Assembly (NCBI GenBank): GCA_036524675.1
Contig: DATDBU010000141.1
Span: 1-11,501 of the forward strand
Direction of reading: 5' to 3'
Length of the DNA: 11,501 nt
DNA from: DATDAW01 sp036524675
Lineage (GTDB): Bacteria; Verrucomicrobiota; Verrucomicrobiia; Chthoniobacterales; DASVRZ01
Below, piece by piece: positions 6,036-11,501 of this stretch. The translations under genes were made by a program, and so were the position numbers. The number at the start of each line of letters is the position of its first letter. Position 1 is the first letter of the stretch. Below the pieces are notes generated by a model that saw nothing but the letters and a program-made list of their open reading frames with translations, was not told the origin of the DNA and searched no databases.

Positions 6036-6710
6036 GTGAATGTTGAACTTATCAATGGTTTCGGCAGCGAGTTGCTCAAGGCGATGGTCATTGGCTTCTG
6101 TGTAGCCGCACCTGTCGGACCGTGCGGAGTGTTGTGCATTAGCCGCACGCTAAAATATGGTTTCGGCTCGGGCGTGGCGACGGGTTTGGGTGTAACGATT
6201 GCAGACGCGCTTTTCGCGGCCATAGGCGCGTTCGGCGTCTCGGCCATCATTCACCTGCTGGACGATTGGAAAGGACCGTTGCGGATCGCTGGAGCGCTAT
6301 TTTTGATTTTTCTAGGGCTCCGGATCGCGTTGTCGAAGCCGGATCTCTCCGAGTCGAACAGGCTGGTTAAGACCGAGCTTCACAGCGCTTTCGTATCTGC
6401 GTTTTTGCTGACGCTGGCAAACCCGATCACCATTTTTGCGTTTATCGGGATTTTTGCAGGCCTGGGGATCACCGGGACTCCGGAATCAGGCGGCATATGG
6501 CATCAAGTTGCATTGATTGGCGGGATCGGAGTGGGGTCGTTCGCATGGTGGATCTTTCTCTCATGGCTATCAGGGCACCTCGGTCGGCGACTGAATCCAG
6601 GGTGGCTGGCACGGGCGACAGCCTCGCTTGGATGGGTGTTGGCGGTCCTTGGTCTTATTGGGTTGTGGACATTGACGAACGCCTATCTCTCCTGGTTTCC
6701 GCGCCATTGA
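6036..6710 (+). CDS. LysE/RhtB-family transporter
   Basis: This is an inner-membrane exporter of the LysE superfamily, whose known members pump out amino acids such as lysine, threonine or homoserine. The substrate here is unknown. The 224-residue protein has about six hydrophobic segments (roughly 13-34, 43-75, 82-100, 118-143, 157-178, 194-216). The family marks are APVGPCGVLCISRTLKYGF (25-43) with GxATGLGVTIADALFA (47-61), and LTLANPITIFAF (126-137) with the conserved Asn-Pro. The first codon is GTG at 6036, directly after the TGA of the LAB-N gene, so the two are surely co-transcribed and probably coupled. A later in-frame ATG at 6084 would remove the N-terminal half of helix 1. The ogt gene follows after 16 bases in the same direction. 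Confidence 0.87.
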   Translation: MNVELINGFGSELLKAMVIGFCVAAPVGPCGVLCISRTLKYGFGSGVATGLGVTIADALFAAIGAFGVSAIIHLLDDWKGPLRIAGALFLIFLGLRIALSKPDLSESNRLVKTELHSAFVSAFLLTLANPITIFAFIGIFAGLGITGTPESGGIWHQVALIGGIGVGSFAWWIFLSWLSGHLGRRLNPGWLARATASLGWVLAVLGLIGLWTLTNAYLSWFPRH

Positions 6711-6726
6711 CGCCCGAGATTTCGAC

Positions 6727-7236
6727 ATGAAAACGTCGCCTCTGTTTTTCACCGAAGTATCGGGTCCGGTCGGGAAATTGACGTTGCTGGCGAGCGAACG
6801 CGGGATAACCGGCGTCCGGATGGAAAAACACCCGTCGAACTCACAGCTCAGTTCTTACGGGTTACGGGACGACAATAACCGGTTCCTGGCCGCCGCTTCC
6901 GTTCAATTGGCGGAGTATTTCGTCGGGAACCGCCAGAATTTCGACCTTGACCTCGATCTGGAGGGAACGCCCTTCCAACTGCGCGCCTGGCAGGTCTTGC
7001 GGGAAATTCCGTATGGCGAAACGATCAGCTACGGCGAACAGGCTCGCCGCATCGGAGTCCCGGGTGCCAGCCGTGCGGCTGGTTTGGCGAACAACCGGAA
7101 TCCGCTTCCAATCATCATTCCATGTCACCGCGTCGTTGGGGTTAAAGGCGCCCTGGTCGGATTCGGTGGCGGTTTGGACCGAAAACGTTTTTTGCTCGAC
7201 CTCGAACAACGCCACACGCCGTTTTCGCTAGTCTAG
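6727..7236 (+). CDS. ogt: Methylated-DNA-[protein]-cysteine S-methyltransferase
   Basis: This is a suicide repair enzyme that moves the alkyl group from O6-alkylguanine (and O4-alkylthymine) to its own cysteine. The 169-residue product contains the N-terminal ribonuclease-like domain (about 1-75). The C-terminal DNA-binding and active-site domain begins at TPFQLRAWQVLREIPYGET (81-99). The key block is RAAGLANNRNPLPIIIPCHRV (116-136), with the acceptor Cys133 in PCHRV and the arginine finger at about Arg116. It ends with GFGGGLDRKRFLLDLE (145-160). There is no Ada-type N-terminal zinc or AraC domain, so it is the short Ogt form. The ATG at 6727 lies 16 bases after the LysE-family gene, and the three genes from 5634 probably form one transcript. 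The hairpin repeat beginning at 7266 is a candidate for its end. Confidence 0.95.
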   Translation: MKTSPLFFTEVSGPVGKLTLLASERGITGVRMEKHPSNSQLSSYGLRDDNNRFLAAASVQLAEYFVGNRQNFDLDLDLEGTPFQLRAWQVLREIPYGETISYGEQARRIGVPGASRAAGLANNRNPLPIIIPCHRVVGVKGALVGFGGGLDRKRFLLDLEQRHTPFSLV

Positions 7237-7265
7237 ACAGGTTTGGGTCCAGTAACGTCTGCATA

Positions 7266-7375
7266 ATTTTACTTTGGTAAATCGTCGTCGTGGCGTTTTA
7301 CAAGGAGCGGCGCTTTCCAAGCGCCCGTTTTCAGGCGGTTGGAAACCGCCTCTCCTTGGTTTTCCGCTCGAAACC
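7266..7375 (+). repeat. Intergenic hairpin repeat, copy 2 (fullest copy)
   Basis: This is the most complete of three copies. It starts ATTTTACTTTGGTAAATCG and carries two tandem hairpins. The first is GGCGCTT (7309-7315) with AAGCGCC (7319-7325) around TCC. The second is AGGCGGTT (7333-7340) with AACCGCCT (7344-7351) around GGA. A conserved tail, CTCCTTGGTTTTCCGCTCGA, ends at about AACC (7375). The left three quarters match 1087-1168, and 7335-7375 matches the reverse complement of 11222-11262 with one visible mismatch. It fills the gap between the convergent ogt and cupin genes and could serve as a two-way terminator. The false minus-strand frame through it reads QPPENGRLESA. Confidence 0.85.
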
Positions 7376-7388
7376 CTGAAGCCGTAAA

Positions 7389-8129
7389 CTATTCTTTTTT
7401 CAAATACGCGTCCCATTCGGGAGGCAATGGCGCGTTTTCGACCTCGCTGGCAATGCGCCCTTCGAATAGCGGCTGAAATGCCGTACTCGTACCATAAACT
7501 GTAATCAGATCCTCTGATCCCTCGACGCGAAGTGCGTGAGCAACGCCTGCCGGGATGACAATTCCTGCATTGTTCGGTCCACGATGATTGTCGCCTTCGA
7601 TGATCAAGCGCATCACTTTTCGGGGCAAACCTACCCGTTCATCTACAAGCAGTATCTCGACGTTGCCTTGAACGAAAAACATCGCGTCCCATTGCTCGTG
7701 ATCATACGGCCGCAATTTGTAATTTTCCGGTTCGTCCACAAACAGCCGCTTGAACCACGCCGCCGGATCCTCCACGCCCTCAAGATAGGGCGGATGAATG
7801 TGAAACCCTTTCGCCGTATTCGCATACATACGGGCCGTTGCCCATTGCGCGGGCCAGAGTCCTATCCGGCCGAAAACTCCCTCGCCACCCCGACCAAATT
7901 CACCAAAAAAACCCCGGTGCCGTTGCGGAAATACCTTGCGCGGAATGATTTCCACGCCAGGAATCCACGCCTCCGCCGCCTCGCCATGATGATAATCAAT
8001 GCCCATCAACGTTCCGACTTCAACACCGCTCGTGCCCAGCTGCTCTAGCAAAGGTTTCGGGGCATAGCTCTTGGTTGCCAAACGTTTTTGTGCACCGGTA
8101 TCCAGACCGCGCCAAAGGGAATCACTCAT
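7389..8129 (-). CDS. RmlC-like cupin, dTDP-4-dehydrorhamnose 3,5-epimerase-related
   Basis: This is a predicted single-cupin protein of 246 residues. A central barrel is suggested by WIPGVEIIPRKVFPQRHRGF (55-73), AKGFHIHPP (106-114) with paired histidines 110 and 112, QGNVEILLVDER (154-165), and IPAGVAHALRVEG (192-204) with His198. The later part, VYGTSTAFQPLFEGRI...LPPEWDAYL, resembles the C-terminal section of RmlC enzymes. The canonical RGLHYQ-type active-site stretch of true epimerases is changed to KGFHIHPP. The protein is also longer than the usual RmlC (about 180), so a different sugar-nucleotide or non-sugar substrate is possible. Two RmlC-typical residues (the histidine base and the PxGxAH turn) support the family but not the reaction. 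No rml genes lie nearby. ATG at 8129 is used, only 48 bases from the divergent start at 8178. Confidence 0.7.
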   Translation of the reverse strand: MSDSLWRGLDTGAQKRLATKSYAPKPLLEQLGTSGVEVGTLMGIDYHHGEAAEAWIPGVEIIPRKVFPQRHRGFFGEFGRGGEGVFGRIGLWPAQWATARMYANTAKGFHIHPPYLEGVEDPAAWFKRLFVDEPENYKLRPYDHEQWDAMFFVQGNVEILLVDERVGLPRKVMRLIIEGDNHRGPNNAGIVIPAGVAHALRVEGSEDLITVYGTSTAFQPLFEGRIASEVENAPLPPEWDAYLKKE

Positions 8130-8177
8130 CCGCCGACTAAATCCGCGCCCAAAATTCGAGGCAAGAATTAAGTCGCA

Positions 8178-8780
8178 ATGAAGGTGCGTCCCGAATCGGG
8201 ATCTGTCACAGTGAGTCAGATGTTCGAGTCACCCCAGGTTTTTGGGATCGCCGACCGCGCTGAGCTTTTTGACCGATGGGAAGCTGAGGCTGCCCGGTTC
8301 AGGCGTTATTACCGCCATCTAACGCCTGAACAGCGTGCAGCGCCCGTGCTTGCCAGCCCCTGTGGACATGCGCATGGCGAACACGTGCCGTGTATGATCG
8401 TATGGATCGAGGCTGCTTTGCGATTTTTCGCGGCACGATTGCAGGGAAGCCGCATCCCTTTTCGCGAAGAACCGTCCGGGATGAGCATGCTCGACTTCAC
8501 CAATCAACGCATCGCCAGTCTGGATGGTCTGAATTGGGAGGATCTATGGAAACGGCTCGAAACGAGCGACATGCGACTCAGGGATATCGTGAAACAGTTG
8601 CCGGACTCCGAAGTTTTTACGAACCGCGATCGAATTTGGGAGCATCTGGTATGGAGTGCTTTCGGCCACTATGGCGAACACTCGGACGAATGGGAATGGG
8701 AGCAGGCAGGAAAACCCGGCTACCCGCCGGATCACGAGTACTCAAGTCCTCTATTGGAAAAATATTCCGGAAAAGTATGA
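8178..8780 (+). CDS. ClbS/DfsB-like four-helix bundle protein
   Basis: This 200-residue, mostly helical protein resembles the ClbS/DfsB (DUF1706) and DinB-like group. ClbS itself protects the producer from the genotoxin colibactin, but most relatives have no known role. Supporting signs are the helix RAELFDRWEAEAARFRRYYR (27-46) followed by LTPEQR and the GEHVPCMIVWIEAALRFF stretch (67-84), which matches the 'SVKDVLAHxxxWE' position. LEASHxxL-like ETSDMRLRDIVKQLPDSEVF (128-147) and the closing HYGEHSDEWEWE (164-175) also fit. HGEH and HYGEH could bind metal as in DinB folds. The start is uncertain: ATG 8178 leaves only 48 bases to the divergent cupin gene, while the in-frame ATG at 8220 removes 14 featureless residues. 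Its stop overlaps the next ATG (ATGA). Confidence 0.65.
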   Translation: MKVRPESGSVTVSQMFESPQVFGIADRAELFDRWEAEAARFRRYYRHLTPEQRAAPVLASPCGHAHGEHVPCMIVWIEAALRFFAARLQGSRIPFREEPSGMSMLDFTNQRIASLDGLNWEDLWKRLETSDMRLRDIVKQLPDSEVFTNRDRIWEHLVWSAFGHYGEHSDEWEWEQAGKPGYPPDHEYSSPLLEKYSGKV

Positions 8781-9310
8781 TCCCTACACTCCGCACTTCA
8801 CGACTCGTGCTGAGTCCGTTTACTTTGGATGATGCCCTTGAGGTCCAACGCCTGGCAGGAGATGCACAGATAGCCGCGACAACCGTCAATATTCCGCATC
8901 CCTATCCCGACGGGGCCGCAGAACGCTGGATCGCCCGGCATCAAACCGAGTTCTTCGAGGGCCACGGCGTCGTTTTTGCCATCCGGGAACCTCGAGGCGG
9001 CGCGATCATGGGAGCCATCGGCCTCGTCATTGACGATGACAACCGCCGCGCTGAGCTCGGTTACTGGATTGGAGTGCCGTTTTGGAGATGCGGAATTTGC
9101 ACGGAAGCGGCACGGCGTGTCCTCGAATACGCTTTTACCGAGCTCGGGCTGCATCGTGTCCATGCCCACCACCTAGCTTTCAATGTCGCTTCCGGCCGCG
9201 TGATGCAAAAGATTGGCATGAAACGCGAAGGCGTTCTGCGCCAACATCATCTGAAGGACGGGGTTTTTCACGACGCGGTGATCTATTCGATCCTGAAGGA
9301 CGAATTTTGA
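8777..9310 (+). CDS. GNAT acetyltransferase, RimJ/RimL-like
   Basis: The protein belongs to the Acetyltransf_3 branch of the GNAT superfamily, which uses acetyl-CoA to acetylate N-termini of ribosomal proteins or small-molecule amines. It has 177 residues, usual for the branch. Typical blocks are LRTSRLVLSPFTLDDA (5-20) and ELGYWIGVPFWRCGICTEAA (93-112), whose R-x-x-G-x-C/A segment is the pyrophosphate-binding loop. HRVHAHHLAFNVASGRVMQKIGMKREG (126-152) holds the conserved Asn and the GF/M-x-x-EG turn. The open frame extends upstream to 8390, but that part overlaps the previous gene out of frame. The ATG at 8777 overlaps the ClbS-like stop by four bases (ATGA) and begins the conserved N-terminus. 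The tight coupling suggests a shared transcript with the ClbS-like protein; the substrate is unknown. Confidence 0.88.
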   Translation: MIPTLRTSRLVLSPFTLDDALEVQRLAGDAQIAATTVNIPHPYPDGAAERWIARHQTEFFEGHGVVFAIREPRGGAIMGAIGLVIDDDNRRAELGYWIGVPFWRCGICTEAARRVLEYAFTELGLHRVHAHHLAFNVASGRVMQKIGMKREGVLRQHHLKDGVFHDAVIYSILKDEF

Positions 9311-9357
9311 ATGGCCGTGACTTTCTTCCGGGCTTGGCTCAACGTGCTACTGAAACC

Positions 9358-10110
9358 ATGAGCCAAAGCACCTACCTTTCCACCGCCATTGCCGCTGCGC
9401 GCGAAGCGGGAAATTTGCAACGGACCCACTTCGGCGGCGAACTCGGGGTCAATGCCTTTGAGAAACATGACATCAAACTCGTCCTTGATGTCGAGAGCCA
9501 GGAACTCATCACCAAACATCTGCTGACCGCATTTCCCGATCATGCGCTTTACGGCGAGGAAGGTATTGCGGGAAATCAGTCCAGCGAATTCCAGTGGATC
9601 GTCGATCCCATTGACGGAACGGTGAATTATTTTTATGGCATTCCGCACTTCTGCATCTCCATCGCGCTGCGACAGGGGAAAGACATACTTGTGGGGGTAA
9701 TTTACGATCCGATACGGGACGAAATGTGGACTGCTGAACGCGGCGGCGCACCGATGCTCAACGGCAAACCCATCACGGTAAGCCCGCGGCAACAGCTTTC
9801 GGATGCCATTCTCTCCGTGGGTCTCTCGAAAACCATCGCCAGCATCGATGCCGGGATGCCGCTTCTCGAGACAATGGTCCGCCGCGCAAGAAAGTGCCGG
9901 CTGATGGGCAGCGCGGCACTCGACATGGCCTACATCGCCTGTGGACGCCTTGACGGTTACATTGAACAGGCCATCAGCCTTTGGGACGTCGCCGCAGGCA
10001 TTCTTCTTATCGAATCCGCAGGGGGTAAAGTCGTATTGACCCCGCGCACGGATGTTCCGGACAAATTCTCCATCGTCGCATCGAACGGCCTCGTGGATCT
10101 CAGTGTGTAA
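9358..10110 (+). CDS. suhB: Inositol monophosphatase family enzyme (SuhB-like)
   Basis: This is a Mg2+/Li+-sensitive phosphatase of the IMPase family that would hydrolyse myo-inositol-1-phosphate or related sugar phosphates in the cytosol. SuhB-like members also take part in rRNA transcription in some bacteria. The 250-residue length is typical. Metal ligands are seen in ALYGEEG (63-69, Glu67/68) and WIVDPIDGTVNYFYG (80-94, Asp83, Asp86). The motif II aspartate is in SLWDVAAGILLIESAGG (207-223, Asp210). The family's DLVTxxD segment is KLVLDVES here, a mild variant. The open frame starts at 9082, but its first part overlaps the acetyltransferase gene. ATG at 9358 begins MSQSTYLSTAIAAAREAG, the usual first helix. 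It follows the acetyltransferase by 47 bases and is 18 bases before the next gene. Histidinol-phosphate or other specificities cannot be excluded. Confidence 0.9.
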   Translation: MSQSTYLSTAIAAAREAGNLQRTHFGGELGVNAFEKHDIKLVLDVESQELITKHLLTAFPDHALYGEEGIAGNQSSEFQWIVDPIDGTVNYFYGIPHFCISIALRQGKDILVGVIYDPIRDEMWTAERGGAPMLNGKPITVSPRQQLSDAILSVGLSKTIASIDAGMPLLETMVRRARKCRLMGSAALDMAYIACGRLDGYIEQAISLWDVAAGILLIESAGGKVVLTPRTDVPDKFSIVASNGLVDLSV

Positions 10111-10128
10111 AATTCACTGCCGTTCGAC

Positions 10129-10623
10129 ATGATCCGGCCCGTTCAATTGAGTGACGCATCTGAAATAGCCACGATCTACAATCACTACATCGCGCATACC
10201 ATCGTCACTTTCGAACTCGAACCCGTGTCACCCGCCGAAATGGCCGCACGTATCGAGGATACGCTGAACCTGGGTTTTCCATGGTTGGTCGTGGGAGAAG
10301 ACTGCCAAGAACATGCCGCGGCAGGCTATGCTTACGCCCGTCCTTGGAGACCACGCGCTGCGTATGCAAAATCGGCCGAAACGTCCGTTTACCTGCATCC
10401 AAATAAAGTCGGGAGGGGCTACGGTTCCGCACTTTATAAAGAATTACTTCCGCTTTTGCACGAGCGGGGATTCCACGCCGTTATCGGTGGCGTGTCATTG
10501 CCGAACGCCGCCAGCGTAGCGCTCCATGAAAAATTCGGCTTTGAAAAAGTCGCGCATTTTCGCGAAACCGGTCGGAAACTCGACCGATGGATCGATGTCG
10601 GTTATTGGCAGTTAATCTTTTGA
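10129..10623 (+). CDS. Phosphinothricin/methionine-sulfoximine acetyltransferase-like GNAT
   Basis: This is a GNAT enzyme of the PAT/Bar/MddA type. Members acetylate phosphinothricin, methionine sulfoximine or sulfone, or related amino acid analogues. The 164 residues show the family pattern. IRPVQLSDASEIATIYNHYI (2-21) and TIVTFELEPVSPAEMAARI (24-42) form the N-terminal half. GYAYARPWRPRAAYAKSAET (66-85) is the substrate-side signature. YLHPNKVGRGYGSALYKELL (88-107) contains the acetyl-CoA-binding R-G-x-G loop. GGVSLPNAASVALHEKFGFEKVAHF (120-144) holds the conserved Asn. The final DRWIDVGYWQ is also typical. Chromosomal copies are common in soil bacteria and need not signal herbicide resistance; the natural substrate is inferred. 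ATG at 10129 lies 18 bases after the IMPase gene with no clear Shine-Dalgarno site, and 46 bases separate it from ispF. Confidence 0.88.
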   Translation: MIRPVQLSDASEIATIYNHYIAHTIVTFELEPVSPAEMAARIEDTLNLGFPWLVVGEDCQEHAAAGYAYARPWRPRAAYAKSAETSVYLHPNKVGRGYGSALYKELLPLLHERGFHAVIGGVSLPNAASVALHEKFGFEKVAHFRETGRKLDRWIDVGYWQLIF

Positions 10624-10669
10624 CCTGAGACGCAATCTCTTAACACCTGGTTCCCAATTTAAAACTCCA

Positions 10670-11176
10670 ATGCAAACTGTCGGTATCGGATATGACGTTC
10701 ATCGCCTTGTTGAGGGGCGAAGATTGGTTCTCGGCGGAGTTGAGATCCCCTATTCGCTCGGGCTCGACGGACATTCGGACGCGGATGTTCTCTGCCACGC
10801 GATCGCCGACGCCTTGCTCGGAGCAGCTGGGCAACGCGATATCGGCCATCATTTTCCTAACACGGACGAGCGCATTCGGGGCATCAGCAGCCTCGATATC
10901 TTAAGCCGGGTCCACATCATCCTCGCCGTTGAACACCGGCGAATCGTCAATATCGACGCAACCGTCATCGCTGAAGCCCCAAAGATCGCGCCGCATCTCG
11001 ACGCAATGCGCGCGAAAATTTCCGGTGCATTAAAACTTCCCCCCGAGCGCATTGGTATCAAGGCAACCACTAACGAAGCACTCGGTTTCCTTGGCCGGAA
11101 AGAAGGTATCGCTGCCATGGCTGTTGCGTCGGTCGAAACAGTCCCGGAAATTCCCGAGCCGAAAGCCATCGCATGA
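10670..11176 (+). CDS. ispF: 2-C-methyl-D-erythritol 2,4-cyclodiphosphate synthase
   Basis: IspF closes 4-diphosphocytidyl-methylerythritol-2-phosphate into the cyclic diphosphate, releasing CMP, in the MEP route to isoprenoids. It works as a trimer with Zn2+. The 168 residues carry the metal site GYDVHRL (7-13, Asp9 and His11) with His43 in GHSDADVLCHAIADALLGAA (34-53). The DIGHHFPNTDE loop (57-67) is also present. Near the C-terminus, KATTNEALGFLGRKEGIAAM (131-150) is the signature that binds the CDP and diphosphate groups. Small changes from the most common form (QRDIG for LGDIG, NEALG for NEGLG) do not touch the metal ligands. The ATG at 10670 gives the usual N-terminus. No ispD is adjacent, and there is no fusion. 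The gene is last of the plus-strand run and is followed by a repeat and a transposase start. Confidence 0.96.
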   Translation: MQTVGIGYDVHRLVEGRRLVLGGVEIPYSLGLDGHSDADVLCHAIADALLGAAGQRDIGHHFPNTDERIRGISSLDILSRVHIILAVEHRRIVNIDATVIAEAPKIAPHLDAMRAKISGALKLPPERIGIKATTNEALGFLGRKEGIAAMAVASVETVPEIPEPKAIA

Positions 11177-11221
11177 GGAATCCATCGTAAGATTGTTTTG
11201 GTAAACAGCACTGAACACGGT

Positions 11222-11262
11222 GGTTTCGAGCGGAGAACCAAGGAGAGGCGGTTTCCAACCGC
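11222..11262 (-). repeat. Intergenic hairpin repeat, copy 3 (inverted, partial)
   Basis: These 41 bases are the reverse complement of 7335-7375 with a single visible mismatch (GGAGAACC against GGAAAACC when read on the plus strand). The hairpin GCGGTT (11248-11253) with AACCGC (11257-11262) around TCC is kept. The left half of the family (ACTTTGGTA to GGCGCTTTCC) is missing on the expected side. A TTTTGGTAAA at about 11196 lies on the other side and may be a scrambled remnant or chance. It lies 45 bases after ispF. Confidence 0.8.
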
Positions 11263-11348
11263 GTATCTGTTTAGCCTCGAGGCGAAGTTTTGCAAAAGGG
11301 GCAAAAAAGGCTGGTACTAGCATTTATTGTGGTACATAAAGCCTGGCG
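11263..11348. other. Short inverted motifs between repeat copy 3 and the transposase start
   Basis: This spacer holds a perfect 10-base palindrome GCCTCGAGGC (11274-11283). Next comes a small hairpin, TTTTGC (11288-11293) with GCAAAA (11301-11306). A direct repeat of GGTAC flanks TAGCATTTATTGT, just before the transposase frame. An insertion-sequence end probably lies here, but I cannot fix the terminal inverted repeat because the other end is outside the window. Functions are not assigned. Confidence 0.35.
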
Positions 11349-11501
11349 ATGACGCCGCTGAGCCGGGAAACTCTTGAAGCGCTCCAGAGAGAAGCTCCTG
11401 GAGCGTTGGTCAATCTGGTGCTGACGATGCAGGAGGAGATGGTGCGGATGCGAGCGGACATTGGGCGGCTACAGGAGCGGATCGCGCAGCTGGAAGGCGA
11501 G
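11349..11501 (+). CDS. IS66-family transposase, N-terminal part (runs off window)
   Basis: An ATG at 11349 opens a frame with 51 codons and no stop before the window ends. The product begins MTPLSRETLEALQREAPGAL, then LVLTMQEEMVRMRADIGRL and QERIAQLEGE. The second half is a heptad-like amphipathic helix rich in Gln, Glu, Arg, Met and Leu. This short N-terminal lead followed by a coiled coil is typical of IS66 TnpC proteins, where the NSSNSSKPPSSD-type segment would come next, beyond the window. No tnpA or tnpB accessory genes precede it: the 172 bases after ispF are too short and are filled by the repeat. So this would be a single-gene IS66-like element or a truncated one. Another coiled-coil protein cannot be fully excluded from 51 residues. 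An 8-base inverted pair CGCTCCAG/CTGGAGCG (11380-11405) lies inside the coding part. Confidence 0.68.
   Translation, partial: MTPLSRETLEALQREAPGALVNLVLTMQEEMVRMRADIGRLQERIAQLEGE

Noticed and set aside
7536..8048. Plus-strand frame of 170 codons
   Set aside because: It is antisense to the cupin gene and has no family features.
8390..8776. Upstream part of the acetyltransferase frame
   Set aside because: It overlaps the ClbS-like gene out of frame. The GNAT N-terminus begins at the ATG of the ATGA overlap.
9082..9357. Upstream part of the IMPase frame
   Set aside because: It overlaps the GNAT gene in another frame. The IMPase fold begins at MSQSTYL.
11380..11405. CGCTCCAG/CTGGAGCG inverted pair within the transposase frame
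   Set aside because: It is inside coding sequence with a repetitive codon pattern and is likely chance, so it is mentioned only in the feature.
1..11501. CRISPR array, tRNA or rRNA genes, riboswitches
   Set aside because: I saw no regularly spaced direct repeats, no cloverleaf-like tRNA sequence with a GGTTCGAATCC-type arm, and no rRNA or known riboswitch core.

Overview
This window looks like a piece of a bacterial chromosome that carries mostly core metabolism and repair genes. It is moderately GC-rich and most genes lack a good Shine-Dalgarno sequence. The best guess is a soil-type member of the Verrucomicrobiota or a related phylum. That guess rests on the gene families present (LAB-N protein, PF06182-type ABC permease, bacterial OGG1, ComB) and on an intergenic repeat whose false translation reads 'QPPENGRLES'. 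No rRNA or other marker gene is present, so the phylum is an inference.

Layout. (1) 1-230: the 3' end of fabF (ketoacyl-ACP synthase II). A foldback-rich intergenic stretch follows, then pgl (6-phosphogluconolactonase). (2) 1176-4104, minus strand: a tight four-gene operon read from right to left. It encodes a HAD phosphatase, a PlsC-type acyltransferase, an OGG1-type 8-oxoguanine glycosylase and a ComB-like phosphosulfolactate phosphatase. Each junction overlaps or leaves a single base. (3) 4248-4676: an OsmC-type peroxidase, divergent from that operon. (4) 4697-5500, minus: an ABC-2-type permease broken by one in-frame TAA. (5) 5540-7236, plus: a foldback element that runs into the start of a LAB-N membrane protein, then a LysE-family exporter and ogt (O6-alkylguanine repair). 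(6) 7389-8129, minus: an RmlC-like cupin. (7) 8178-11176, plus: a ClbS/DfsB-like four-helix protein, a RimJ/RimL-type acetyltransferase, an inositol-monophosphatase family enzyme, a phosphinothricin-acetyltransferase-like GNAT, and ispF (MEP isoprenoid pathway). (8) 11349-end: the first 51 codons of an IS66-type transposase.

Three copies of one intergenic hairpin repeat are present, at about 1087-1168, 7266-7375 and 11222-11262 (inverted and partial). The first two lie between convergent genes. Two further foldback structures (254-315 and 5540-5640) differ from this family.

Taken together the genes cover fatty acid and phospholipid synthesis, the pentose phosphate and MEP pathways, and protection against oxidised or alkylated DNA and peroxides (OGG1, Ogt, OsmC). 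I found no defence island, CRISPR array, biosynthetic cluster or clearly new system. The most interesting signals are the single-stop permease, the repeat family, and the foldback that overlaps a gene start.
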